NCBI RefSeq assembly: GCF_003129465.1
Contig: NZ_QFFF01000001.1
Location: 1,287,501 to 1,351,500 of the forward strand
Direction: 5' to 3'
DNA: 64,000 bases
From: Sphingosinicella humi
Lineage (GTDB): Bacteria; Pseudomonadota; Alphaproteobacteria; Sphingomonadales; Sphingomonadaceae
Each line of letters opens with the position of its first letter. Position 1 is the first letter of the stretch. The translations under genes and the position numbers were made by a program. Under the pieces are notes generated by a model. It was given only the letters and a program-made list of their open reading frames with translations. It did no database searches and was not told the origin of the DNA. Below, piece by piece: positions 26,893 through 36,203 of this stretch.

Positions 26893-28483
26893 TCACCGCC
26901 ATGACGTCATCGTCATCGGCTCCGGGGCCGCCGGCCTCAGCGCAGCGCTGAACCTCGCGTCGCATCTGAAGGTCGCGGTCCTGGCCAAGGGCGCCCTGTC
27001 GGAAGGCTCCACCGCCCGCGCCCAAGGGGGCATCGCCGCGGTGCTGGAGCCCGGCGACACGTTCGAAAGCCATATCGAGGACACGATGATCGCGGGCGCG
27101 GGGCTCAACAACCGCCGCACCGTCGAGTTCGTCGTCGAGAACGCGCCGGCGGCGATCGAGCAGCTGGCCGCGCTCGGCGTCCCCTTCAATCCCGGCGAAT
27201 CGGAGCGCTGGCACCTGACGCGGGAGGGCGGGCACAGCCATCGCCGCATCGTCCACGTCGCCGACGCCACCGGCTGGGCGGTCCAGGAGGCGCTGGAGAA
27301 GGCGGCCGCCGAGCATCCCAACATCACCCTGGTGCCGGACATGGCCGCGATCGACCTGGTCACCGGCCGCCACGGCGAGAATGGTGCGCGCGAGGACTGC
27401 GTCTGGGGTGTCTATGCCGTCAACCGGCGGAGCGGCCGGGTGGAGCTTTTCACCGGCCGCGCCACCGTCCTTGCCACCGGCGGCGCGAGCCGAGCCTGGC
27501 TCTATTCGACCAATCCGCGAGGCTCGACCGGCGACGGCATCGCCATGGCTTGGCGGGCCGGCTGCCGGGTGTCGAACATGGAATTCAACCAGTTCCACCC
27601 GACCTGCCTCTACCATCATGACGTCAAGAATTTCCTCGTCACCGAGGCGATGCGGGGCGAAGGCGGGCACCTGAAGATCCCCGGCACGGGCCACCGCTTC
27701 ATGCCGGAGTTCGATCCGCGCGAGGAGCTGGCGCCGCGCGACGTCGTCGCCCGCGCCATCGATCATGAGCTGAAGCGGCTCGGCCTCGACTATGTCCATC
27801 TCGACATCAGCCACCGCGATCCCGAGTTCGTGCTGACGCACTTTCCGACCATCGCCGAACGATTGGCGCGGCCCGACATCGGCATCGACATCACCAGGGA
27901 GCCGATCCCGGTCGTGCCGGCGGCCCATTACACCTGTGGCGGCGTGGTCGTGGACCTCGACGGCCGCACCGACCTTCAGGGACTCTATGCCGCGGGCGAA
28001 GTCACTCAGTCGGGCCTCCATGGCGCCAACCGAATGGCGTCCAACTCGCTCCTCGAATGCCTGGTCTTCGGCCTCGCCGCCGCCCGCCACATCAACGCCA
28101 ACTGGGACGACCTTCCGCTCCCGCCAGCCATTCGGCCCTGGGACGAGAGCCGAGTCACCGATTCCGACGAGGAGGTCGTGGTCCACCATAATTGGCGCGA
28201 GATCCGTCGCTTCATGTGGGACTATGTCGGCATCGTGCGCACCACCAAGCGCCTGGAGCGTGCTCTCCACCGCGTCGACCTGCTCCGCCGGGAGACGGAG
28301 GATTATTACGGCAACTTCCGAGTCACGCCCGACCTTATTGAGCTGCGCAACCTGGTCGAGGTCTCGGGCCTGATCGTCCGCTCGGCCCTCGCGCGCAAGG
28401 AGAGCCGAGGCCTCCATTACACGCTGGATTATCCGGATATGCTGCCCGACGCGGTGGACACGATCCTCACGCCCGAGGGCTGA
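26885..28483 (+). CDS. nadB: L-aspartate oxidase
   Basis: 532-residue FAD enzyme that oxidises L-aspartate to iminoaspartate, the first step of de novo NAD synthesis. It shows the FAD motif [39 protein letters not shown], the catalytic-region [10 protein letters not shown], and the C-terminal [18 protein letters not shown]. It resembles succinate dehydrogenase flavoproteins, but the EGGHL/TCGGV context and length identify NadB. The start codon lies inside the end of the ABC ATPase gene (8-base overlap). nadA and nadC are not in the window. Confidence 0.94.
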   Translation: MANHRHDVIVIGSGAAGLSAALNLASHLKVAVLAKGALSEGSTARAQGGIAAVLEPGDTFESHIEDTMIAGAGLNNRRTVEFVVENAPAAIEQLAALGVPFNPGESERWHLTREGGHSHRRIVHVADATGWAVQEALEKAAAEHPNITLVPDMAAIDLVTGRHGENGAREDCVWGVYAVNRRSGRVELFTGRATVLATGGASRAWLYSTNPRGSTGDGIAMAWRAGCRVSNMEFNQFHPTCLYHHDVKNFLVTEAMRGEGGHLKIPGTGHRFMPEFDPREELAPRDVVARAIDHELKRLGLDYVHLDISHRDPEFVLTHFPTIAERLARPDIGIDITREPIPVVPAAHYTCGGVVVDLDGRTDLQGLYAAGEVTQSGLHGANRMASNSLLECLVFGLAAARHINANWDDLPLPPAIRPWDESRVTDSDEEVVVHHNWREIRRFMWDYVGIVRTTKRLERALHRVDLLRRETEDYYGNFRVTPDLIELRNLVEVSGLIVRSALARKESRGLHYTLDYPDMLPDAVDTILTPEG

Positions 28484-28486
28484 GCC

Positions 28487-29377
28487 TCATTCGGCGAGGA
28501 ACGCCTTCAACTCCGCCTGAAAGCGCTCCGGATTGTCGGACATGATGAAGTGGGCGCTGTCGGGCACGCGGACGAGCTTCACGCCTTCAAGGGGAGCGTA
28601 GGAGGCCTGGTAGACGGCGTCCATCTGCGCATCGGTCAGCGGCACGCCTTGCGGCGTCACGTAAAGCACCGTCGCGGGGACCTTGATCGACGGAAGCTCC
28701 GGCCGAAGGTCGGTGACGATCAGCTCGTGAAAGGCGTTGGCGACGGTCTCGCGGTCGCTCGCCTCGGCGTCGGCGAGGACGAGCGTGCGTTGCTCTTTGT
28801 CGCGCACCATCGCCGTGGTCATCGCCACCAACCGCTTCTGGAATTCCTCGGGCGTAGCCTCGATCATGCTGGCGCGCTGCTTGTCGGCGGTGGGCCTGAC
28901 GCTTTCCGGCGTTGTTCCGGGAGGGCCGTAGACGATGCCCATGAAGGGAAGCTGGTCGACCACCATTACCTTCGACACGGCCCCGGGATGGCGCGCCGCG
29001 ATCATCAGCGCCATGGTGCCGCCCATCGAGTGGCCGACAAGGGCGGGGCGCTCCAGCTCGGCCGCCTCTATGTAGCGCGCGATCTCCTCGGCGACGGGCG
29101 CGGAGACATTGCCGCTGGCGTTGGCTTCCGGCACGGTGCCGGCAAAGCCCTTCACCTGCACATAGTGGAAGCGATAGCCCGGCATGCCCGACACGCTCCG
29201 CCACGCGCTGGGCGAGGAGGTCATACCTGGAATGAGGATGACGTCGGGCCCCGAACCCTCGGTGGTGACGGTGATGCGGTCGGACTGGAAGCCTTGCGTC
29301 TCGGCGGCGGCAGGCGCCGCGACGAGCAAGCCGGCGAACGCCGTCAGCGCCTGAAGGAATGGCCCTTTGAACATCAT
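28487..29377 (-). CDS. Secreted alpha/beta hydrolase (second of tandem pair)
   Basis: 296-residue alpha/beta hydrolase with a signal peptide (about residues 1-25, ending APAAAET). The nucleophile elbow is GHSMGGTMAL and the oxyanion region is DVILIPGMTSS; the likely catalytic histidine is in DSAHFIMSD near the end. Start ATG at 29377, with GGGGAGAG directly upstream. It is closely similar to the next gene upstream (29440-30297) over its whole length, so the pair arose by tandem duplication. The substrate is unknown. Confidence 0.9.
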   Translation of the reverse strand: MMFKGPFLQALTAFAGLLVAAPAAAETQGFQSDRITVTTEGSGPDVILIPGMTSSPSAWRSVSGMPGYRFHYVQVKGFAGTVPEANASGNVSAPVAEEIARYIEAAELERPALVGHSMGGTMALMIAARHPGAVSKVMVVDQLPFMGIVYGPPGTTPESVRPTADKQRASMIEATPEEFQKRLVAMTTAMVRDKEQRTLVLADAEASDRETVANAFHELIVTDLRPELPSIKVPATVLYVTPQGVPLTDAQMDAVYQASYAPLEGVKLVRVPDSAHFIMSDNPERFQAELKAFLAE

Positions 29378-29439
29378 GTCTCTCCCCAGCCGGTCCGTGC
29401 GCCAGCCATAGCGAGGGACGGCGACGGGGGCGAGCGCCA

Positions 29440-30297
29440 TTAGCGGCCGGAGAGGAAGGCCTTCACCTCGGCTCGGAAACGCTGCGGCTGGTCATACATG
29501 ATCATGTGCCCGCTGTTCGCAATCGCGACCAGATTGGCGTTCGGCGCGGGCCGATAGCCCTGCCGATAGTCCCGGGTCACTTGAGCCGGATCGATCCCGC
29601 CTCCCGCCGGCGGGGTTGCGTAGACCACCGTCATCGGCGCGGTGATCCTCGGCAGCTCGGCACTGAGATCGATCAGCGCCAGCTCGTGCATGGCCGTCGC
29701 GACCACATCGCTGTCGCTTTGGCCCGCGCCGTCGCTGGCGCCGAACCCGCCGATCAGCGATTCCAGCAGGCGCCGGCCGCCGGGCGACGAGGTCAGCACG
29801 CCGGCCAGCGCATCGGCCAGCGGGCGAATGCCCTCGGCGGACGCGCCGAGCAGCCCGGCGGGAGCAGGAAGCATGTCCACGACCATCAGCCGGCCGACCT
29901 TGGAAGGATGGCGGGCGGCGATCATCATCGCCAGGGTTCCGCCCATCGAATGGCCGATGAGAGAGGGCGCGCGGAGGCCCGCCACGTCGATATAGCGGGC
30001 GATCTCGGCCGCGACCGGCTGCACCACCGGGCCGCGCGCATTGCCGCCCGCGGGCTCGCCGGCGAAGCCCGCCACCTGGACGAGGTGATAGCGATAGCCC
30101 GGCACCGCCGCGACCGTGCCCTTCCACATGTCGCGCGAGGCGGTAAGGCCGGGGATCAGGATCACGTCCGGTCCGCTTCCCTGCACGACCACCGAGATGC
30201 GGTCGGACGTGAAGCGGCCAGGCGCAGCGAAGGCCGGCGGCATCAGCGTCACCGCGCTCGCGGCCGCGGCGGATATGAGAAAGTCCCTCCGTTTCAT
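29440..30297 (-). CDS. Secreted alpha/beta hydrolase (first of tandem pair)
   Basis: 285-residue alpha/beta hydrolase. A twin-basic start (KRRDFLISAAAASAVTL) with a hydrophobic stretch looks like a Tat or Sec signal peptide. The mature part has PDVILIPGLTASRDMW, the nucleophile elbow GHSMGGTLAMM, and a C-terminal NSGHMIMYDQPQRF with the catalytic histidine. It shares these landmarks with the downstream paralogue at 28487-29377, 62 bases away, and is presumably co-transcribed with it. It is divergent from polA. Confidence 0.9.
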   Translation of the reverse strand: MKRRDFLISAAAASAVTLMPPAFAAPGRFTSDRISVVVQGSGPDVILIPGLTASRDMWKGTVAAVPGYRYHLVQVAGFAGEPAGGNARGPVVQPVAAEIARYIDVAGLRAPSLIGHSMGGTLAMMIAARHPSKVGRLMVVDMLPAPAGLLGASAEGIRPLADALAGVLTSSPGGRRLLESLIGGFGASDGAGQSDSDVVATAMHELALIDLSAELPRITAPMTVVYATPPAGGGIDPAQVTRDYRQGYRPAPNANLVAIANSGHMIMYDQPQRFRAEVKAFLSGR

Positions 30298-30384
30298 GGG
30301 TTCCTCATTCCACGCCGGGCTTGAACGTCAGATGAGCGCACAAGATGTTTGTTCCCGCCCTCGCTTCGGCTAGACCACCGTCCC

Positions 30385-33165
30385 ATGTCCTCCCCCCATC
30401 TCTATCTGGTCGACGGCTCCAGCTATATTTTCAGGGCCTTTCACCGGCTGCCGCCGCTCACCAACCGGCACGGCCTCAATGTCGGCGCCGTCTACGGCTA
30501 CACGACCATGCTCTGGAAGCTGGCCGACAGCCTCAACAAGGCGGACGGCCCGACCCATCTGGCGGTGATCCTCGACAAGTCCGAGAGCACGCACCGCAAC
30601 GAGATGTACGACCAGTATAAGGCGCACCGGCCGCCGCCGCCGCCCGAGCTGGTGCCGCAATTCCCGCTGATCCGCGATGCCACCCGCGCCTTCTCCATCC
30701 CCTGCATCGAAGAGGAAGGGCTGGAGGCGGACGACATCATCGCCTGCTACGTCACGGCGGCCAAGGCGGCGGGGTGGAAGGTCACCATCGTCAGCTCCGA
30801 CAAGGACCTGATGCAGCTGGTCGAGGACGGCAGCGTCGACATGCTCGACACGATGAACGATCGCCGCATCGGCCGCGATTATGTGATCGAGAAGTTCGGC
30901 GTGCCGCCCGAGCAGCTGGGCGAGGTGCTGGCGCTGATGGGCGACAGCGTCGACAATGTGCCAGGCGTGCCGGGCGTTGGCCCGAAGACCGCCTCGCAGC
31001 TGATCCAGCAATATGGCTCGGTCGAAAATGTCATCGCCAATGTCGAGGAGATCACCAAGCCCAAGCTCAAGTCCAATCTGATCGAGTATGCCGAGATGGC
31101 GAGGCTCAGCCGAGAGCTGGTGCGGCTGATCTGCGACGCTCCGCTCCCGGAGCCGCTGGAAGACTTATCGATCAAGGGCATCCCGGACGGACCGTTGCGC
31201 GAGTTCCTGGAATATCACGGCTTCAAGTCGCTGCTCGCGCGCCTGAACAGCGCCGCCGGCGGGGCGGCCGCTCCGCAGGCCGCGGCGGCGCCTGCGACGG
31301 TGCCGGTGCAGGCGGAGGTGAGGCCGGAACCCCCCATCGACCGCTCGGCCTATGAGACCGTCACCGAAGAAGCGGCGCTCGACCGCTGGATCGCCGAGGC
31401 CTTCGACAAGGGTCACGTCGCCTTCGATACGGAGACGGACGGTCGGGACTGCGTCACCGCCGAGCTCGTCGGCGTCAGCCTCGCCACCGAATGCGGCCGG
31501 GCCTGCTATATTCCGCTCGAGCATGGCGGGCACGACCTGCTTTCCGACCGCCCGCCGCAACTCGACTCCGCTTTGGTCCTGGCGAAGCTGAAGCCGCTGC
31601 TCGAGGACCCGGCGGTGCTCAAGATCGGCCATAATCTCAAATTCGACTGGGTCGTGTTCAACCGCCGCGGCATCCGTATTGCACCTTATGACGATACGCT
31701 GGTGATGAGCTTCAACTTGGACGCGGGCGGGCTCAACAGCCATGCGCTGGACGATCTCGCCAAGAAGCATCTCGACCACCAGTGCCTCACCTACAAGGAG
31801 CTGTGCGGCACCGGAAAGAAGCAGATCACCTTCAACCAGGTCCCGCTCGACCGCGCCACCGAATATGCCGGCGAGGATGCCGACGTTGCCCTGCGGCTCT
31901 GGACGCGCTTCAAGACCCGGCTGCCGGCCGAGCGCGCCACCCGCGTCTATCAGTTGGTCGACCGGCCGATGGTGGCGGTGATCGGCCGTATGGAGCGCGA
32001 CGGCGTCAAGGTGGACCGCGAGGTGCTGAAAGGCCTCTCGGCCGAGTTCAACGCGCAGATCGCCGATCTCGAGGAGAAGATCTGCGGCGAGGCCGGGTGC
32101 AAGTTCACCATCGGCTCGCCCCAGCAACTGGGCGATATCCTGTTCAACAAGATGGGCCTGGAGGGCGGCCGCAAGGGCAAGTCCGGGACCTGGTCCACGG
32201 ACGTGACGGAGCTGGAGCGGCTGGCCCGCGGCGGCGTGCCGATCGCCCAGTTGGTGCTCGACTGGCGGCAGCTCACCAAGCTCAAATCCACCTATACCGA
32301 CGCGCTGCAGGAGCAGATCAACCCGACGACCGGCCGGGTCCACACCAGCTACAGTCTTTCAGGCGCGCAGACGGGGCGCTTGGCGTCGACCGACCCCAAT
32401 CTGATGAACATCCCGATCCGCACCGAGATCGGCCGCCGCATCCGCGACGCGTTCATCGCGGAGCCCGGCCATGTCGTCGTCTCGGCCGACTACAGCCAGA
32501 TCGAGCTGAGGCTCGCCGCCCATATCTGCGACGTGCCGCAGCTCCGCCAAGCCTTCGCCCAAGGGGCCGACATCCACAATATGACGGCGCAGGAGCTGTT
32601 CGGCGAAGTGAATCGCGACACCCGCGCCTCGGCCAAGACGATCAACTTCGCGATCCTCTACGGCATCTCGCGCTGGGGCCTGGCCGGCCGGCTCGGCGTC
32701 ACTGCCGACGAAGCCCAGGCGATCATCGACCGCTATTTCGACCGTTTCCCGGGCATTCGCGCCTATATCGGCGAGACGCTCACCAAGGCGCGCGAGACCG
32801 GCTTCACCACCACCCTGTTCGGCCGCAAGACGCACTTCCCGCGCATCAAGGCCAAGATCCAGCACGAGCGGCAGGGCGCCGAGCGGGCCGCGATCAACGC
32901 GCCGATCCAGGGCACCGCCGCCGATATCATCAAGCGGGCCATGGTGAGGATGGGCCCGGCGCTGGCGGCGGAAGGGCTGGGTTCGACCCGCATGCTGCTG
33001 CAGGTCCATGACGAGCTGCTCTTCGAAGTGCCCGAGGCGGACGTCGAGCGGGCGAGCGAGGTCATCCGGCGCGTCATGGAGGGGGCGGCCGAACCGGCGG
33101 TGAAGCTCGCAGTGCCGCTCGGCGTCGAGATCGGCACCGGCCCCAATTGGGGCGCCGCGCATTGA
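30385..33165 (+). CDS. polA: DNA polymerase I
   Basis: 926-residue polymerase with three domains: 5'-3' exonuclease (about 1-290, starting YLVDGSSYIFRAFH), 3'-5' proofreading exonuclease (about 320-510) and A-family polymerase (about 540-926). The proofreading site looks intact (FDTETDGRD, KIGHNLKFDW, YAGEDADVA). The polymerase motifs are VSADYSQIELR, the O-helix ASAKTINFAILYG and LLQVHDELLFE. Start ATG at 30385; an upstream ATG at 30349 would add 12 residues. The flippase gene overlaps its stop. Confidence 0.97.
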   Translation: MSSPHLYLVDGSSYIFRAFHRLPPLTNRHGLNVGAVYGYTTMLWKLADSLNKADGPTHLAVILDKSESTHRNEMYDQYKAHRPPPPPELVPQFPLIRDATRAFSIPCIEEEGLEADDIIACYVTAAKAAGWKVTIVSSDKDLMQLVEDGSVDMLDTMNDRRIGRDYVIEKFGVPPEQLGEVLALMGDSVDNVPGVPGVGPKTASQLIQQYGSVENVIANVEEITKPKLKSNLIEYAEMARLSRELVRLICDAPLPEPLEDLSIKGIPDGPLREFLEYHGFKSLLARLNSAAGGAAAPQAAAAPATVPVQAEVRPEPPIDRSAYETVTEEAALDRWIAEAFDKGHVAFDTETDGRDCVTAELVGVSLATECGRACYIPLEHGGHDLLSDRPPQLDSALVLAKLKPLLEDPAVLKIGHNLKFDWVVFNRRGIRIAPYDDTLVMSFNLDAGGLNSHALDDLAKKHLDHQCLTYKELCGTGKKQITFNQVPLDRATEYAGEDADVALRLWTRFKTRLPAERATRVYQLVDRPMVAVIGRMERDGVKVDREVLKGLSAEFNAQIADLEEKICGEAGCKFTIGSPQQLGDILFNKMGLEGGRKGKSGTWSTDVTELERLARGGVPIAQLVLDWRQLTKLKSTYTDALQEQINPTTGRVHTSYSLSGAQTGRLASTDPNLMNIPIRTEIGRRIRDAFIAEPGHVVVSADYSQIELRLAAHICDVPQLRQAFAQGADIHNMTAQELFGEVNRDTRASAKTINFAILYGISRWGLAGRLGVTADEAQAIIDRYFDRFPGIRAYIGETLTKARETGFTTTLFGRKTHFPRIKAKIQHERQGAERAAINAPIQGTAADIIKRAMVRMGPALAAEGLGSTRMLLQVHDELLFEVPEADVERASEVIRRVMEGAAEPAVKLAVPLGVEIGTGPNWGAAH

Positions 33166-34694
33166 GTGAGCCCGCTCCGGGCAATGAGGATATCGCGGCG
33201 CTCGCGAAGGGCGGCCGCACCAATTTTTTCGGCTTCCTGCTTCGCCTCGCCGCCCGCATTCCCTTCCTGATCGTCGCCGGGCGCTATTATGGGCCGGAGG
33301 CGCTGGGCCGCTTTGCCTATGCCGTGCTGATCGTCGAGTTCGCGGCGCAGCTTGCGACGCTCGGGCTGAAGCGCGGTCTCGCCCAGCAGCTGTCCTCGAC
33401 CGACAAGCCGCACGTCCATGTCGTCTGGGACGCGATGCTGGTCGCCTTCCTCGCCTCCGCCGTGGCGACGATCCTCCTCGCCCTGTTCCCGCAGGCGATG
33501 TTCCCGAACAGCCAGGTGCGCGGCGTCGAATGGCTGCTGCCGCTGATCGTCTTCGCCATCGCCGGGACCGACGTGGCGCTGGCGGCGCTCGCCTATCTCC
33601 ACAATGTGCGGGCGACCGTGACGGCGCGGGCGATCGTGGAGCCGTGGACGATCAGCATCGCCGCGATCCTCCTCTATTTCACCCTGTCGAAGCGCGACGG
33701 CCTCATCATCGCCTATGTGATCTCGATGCTGGCGGCGCTGGCGGCGGCCTTGTGGCCACTGTTCAAGACTTATGGCCGGCCATCGGGCTGGCGGCCGGAA
33801 CCCGGCGCGCTCTGGACGCTTGCCCGGCGCAACACGCCCCTCGCCGCCGCCGATGCCATCGAATGGGGCTCGCGCCGCATCGACATCGCCATTCTCGGCC
33901 TCTTCTTCTCGCCCGCCATCGTCGGCATCTATTATGTCGCCCAGCAGGTCGCCTCGCTGCCGCAGAAGCTCAAGACCAGCTTCGATCCGATCCTCGGCCC
34001 GGTCATCACCCACAAGCTGGGCGAAGGCGACAAGGAAGCGGTAGCAAAGCAGGTGCGGCAGGTCGGCTTCTGGATCATCGCCGCCCAGGCGGGCGTGGCG
34101 CTGGCACTCGGCATTCCGGGCGAAGCGGTGATGGGCATTGTCGGCGAGGAGTTCATCAGCGGCACGGCCATCCTCGGCTTCCTGCTCGCCGCCGAGGTCG
34201 TGGCCGCCACCGCCGCCGTTTCGGAAGCCGCGCTGGTCTATGTCGCCCGGCACCGCAATCTCATGATCTCGACCTTCATGATCGGGGCGCAGGCCGCGCT
34301 GTCGATCGCCCTCATCATGGCGATGCAGGAGCTCGGTTGGCCGACCATCTTCCAGGCGGCCGGTCCGGCCATTGCCTTGTCGCTGGCGCTGGGGCTGGCT
34401 TCGGTGCTGAAGGCGCGGCTGCTCGGGCGGTTGCTCGGCGCACCCGTGTCGGGGTGGCGCTGGCCGCTCATATGGGCGGCGGCCGGCGCGACGGTCGTCG
34501 GCTCCTTCTTCACCCTCCTGCCCCAAAGCCTCGAATGGGCTGAATTGATCTTCGGCATTCCGGCCATTCTCGGCGTCTTCGGCATCATACTGTGGACGCG
34601 CGGTTTCACTCATGAGGACCGGGTGCTGTTTCGGATGAAGGGCGGCGAGGAGCCTAGTCTGCCGATCACAAGGCCGATACCTCCGGACCGTTAA
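33162..34694 (+). CDS. Polysaccharide flippase (Wzx/MATE-like membrane protein)
   Basis: About 510-residue multi-pass membrane protein of the oligosaccharide flippase group, with some 12 hydrophobic segments from residue 20 onward (RTNFFGFLLRLAARIPFLIV, YVISMLAALAAALWPL, LGFLLAAEVVAATAAV, and others). The start is unclear: no ATG lies near the 5' end. I propose TTG at 33162, which overlaps the polA stop and begins SEPAPGNED; TTG at 33147 is an alternative. The C-terminal 35 residues are hydrophilic. It lies upstream of the NfrB-like pair in the same direction, so it may move a lipid-linked glycan for the same product. Confidence 0.85.
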   Translation: MSEPAPGNEDIAALAKGGRTNFFGFLLRLAARIPFLIVAGRYYGPEALGRFAYAVLIVEFAAQLATLGLKRGLAQQLSSTDKPHVHVVWDAMLVAFLASAVATILLALFPQAMFPNSQVRGVEWLLPLIVFAIAGTDVALAALAYLHNVRATVTARAIVEPWTISIAAILLYFTLSKRDGLIIAYVISMLAALAAALWPLFKTYGRPSGWRPEPGALWTLARRNTPLAAADAIEWGSRRIDIAILGLFFSPAIVGIYYVAQQVASLPQKLKTSFDPILGPVITHKLGEGDKEAVAKQVRQVGFWIIAAQAGVALALGIPGEAVMGIVGEEFISGTAILGFLLAAEVVAATAAVSEAALVYVARHRNLMISTFMIGAQAALSIALIMAMQELGWPTIFQAAGPAIALSLALGLASVLKARLLGRLLGAPVSGWRWPLIWAAAGATVVGSFFTLLPQSLEWAELIFGIPAILGVFGIILWTRGFTHEDRVLFRMKGGEEPSLPITRPIPPDR

Positions 34695-34814
34695 GTTCCC
34701 CATCGACCGCTCGGCAAGCAAGCGTTCGATCTCTCAAAATTGTTCCATGGCCGGCACGGACTTGCATTGGCCAGCTTCAATGTAGATGCTCTTTACATCG
34801 AATCGGGGGGATTC

Positions 34815-36203
34815 ATGGAAAGCGGGGGGCTGCTTTTCGAGGGATTGGGCGTCGTCATGCACGAGGCCGCACTTTTCGCCGCCTGCGGTTTCCTTTTCAT
34901 GGGCTTTAGCGATGTCGTCGTCGATCTGATCTGGATCGCGAGGAGCGCGTGGCGCCGGCTGACCGTCTACAGGCGTTTCGAACGGGCGCGGGCCGATACG
35001 CTGGAGGAAGCCCGCTCGCCGGGGCGACTGGCCGTGTTCATCCCCGCCTGGGAGGAGTCCGGGGTCATCGGGCCGATGCTCCGCCACACATTGGCGACGT
35101 TCCGCCATGGCGACTATCGTCTCTATGTCGGCTGCTATCCCAACGATCCCGACACCATCAGAGCCGTACGCGAGGTCGAGGATCCGCGTGTCCGCCTCGT
35201 CGTCGGCCCGGTGGACGGGCCCACGACAAAGGCCGATTGTCTCAATCGCCTATGGACCGCGATGGTGGCGGACGAGGCCGCGGAGGGGCGGCGCGTGAAG
35301 GCGGTGATCCTCCACGACGCCGAAGATGTGGTTCACGAAGCCGAGCTCCGGATCTTCGACCGGCTGATCGAACGGTTCGAACTCGTCCAGCTGCCGGTGC
35401 TGCCGCTGATCGACCCGAATTCGCGCTGGATCGCGGGCCACTATATCGATGAGTTCGCCGAATCCCACGCCAAGGAGCTGGTCGTGCGCGAGGCCGTGGG
35501 TGCCGGCCTGCCGTCGGCCGGAGTCGGCTGCGCCTTCTCGCGCGACATGCTGGCGGGGATCGCCGTGCGGTCCGGCGCCGGCCCCTTCGATGCCGCGAGC
35601 CTCGCCGAGGATTATGAGCTCGGCCTCAAGATCCGGCTCGCGGGCGGACGGGCGGCCTTCGTGCGGCTGCCCGAGTCCGAGGGAGGGCCGCTCGTCGCGA
35701 CGCGGGAATATTTCCCGGGCACAGTCGAGGGCGCGGTCGCGCAGAAGGCGCGCTGGATGACGGGCATCGCTCTTTCCGGCTGGGATCGGCTGGGCTGGAG
35801 CGGAGGCGTGGAGGAGCGGTGGATGAGGCTGCGCGACCGGCGATCGGTGCTGGCCGCGCTCTGTCTCGTCGCGGCCTATGTAGCCCTCCTGCTCTGGGCG
35901 CTGCTCAGCCTGCGCCACATCTTTTTCGGCATCCCGCCCCGTCCGAACCCGCCGTTGCTTGAAGCCTTGCTGACCTTAAGCTTCGTCCTGCTGGCCTGGC
36001 GGCTCGCCTTGCGCTTTGCCTTCGTCACTCAGGCCTATGGCTGGCGCGAAGGGCTGCGGTCGGTGCCACGAGTGGTGGTCGGTAACGCCATCGCCATGCT
36101 GGCAGCCCGGCGCGCCGTGATCGGTTATGTCAGGGCGAGAAAGCGCGGGAGGCCGAGGTGGGACAAGACCGCTCACGCCTTTCCGATGCTCCTCCGGCGC
36201 TGA
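34815..36203 (+). CDS. NfrB-like membrane glycosyltransferase (family 2)
   Basis: 462-residue inner-membrane glycosyltransferase resembling phage N4 adsorption protein B. It has an N-terminal membrane segment (about 15-40), a cytoplasmic GT2 domain with FIPAWEESGVIG, HDAEDVVH (metal-binding D), LAEDYELGLK and the processivity motif QKARWMTG, then two or more C-terminal membrane segments. E. coli NfrB is longer and ends in an MshEN domain that binds cyclic di-GMP; that domain is absent here. Start ATG at 34815, with GGGGGG upstream. The stop codon overlaps the next ATG by one base (TGATG). Confidence 0.85.
   Translation: MESGGLLFEGLGVVMHEAALFAACGFLFMGFSDVVVDLIWIARSAWRRLTVYRRFERARADTLEEARSPGRLAVFIPAWEESGVIGPMLRHTLATFRHGDYRLYVGCYPNDPDTIRAVREVEDPRVRLVVGPVDGPTTKADCLNRLWTAMVADEAAEGRRVKAVILHDAEDVVHEAELRIFDRLIERFELVQLPVLPLIDPNSRWIAGHYIDEFAESHAKELVVREAVGAGLPSAGVGCAFSRDMLAGIAVRSGAGPFDAASLAEDYELGLKIRLAGGRAAFVRLPESEGGPLVATREYFPGTVEGAVAQKARWMTGIALSGWDRLGWSGGVEERWMRLRDRRSVLAALCLVAAYVALLLWALLSLRHIFFGIPPRPNPPLLEALLTLSFVLLAWRLALRFAFVTQAYGWREGLRSVPRVVVGNAIAMLAARRAVIGYVRARKRGRPRWDKTAHAFPMLLRR

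Noticed and set aside
26864-28417. 517-codon minus-strand frame opposite nadB
   Set aside because: Antisense shadow; nadB motifs are unmistakable on the plus strand.
34752-34767. Sigma-54-like site CGGCACG-N3-TTGCA upstream of the NfrB-like gene
   Set aside because: Spacing between GG and GC is 9 rather than the required 10 bases, and the first T is missing.
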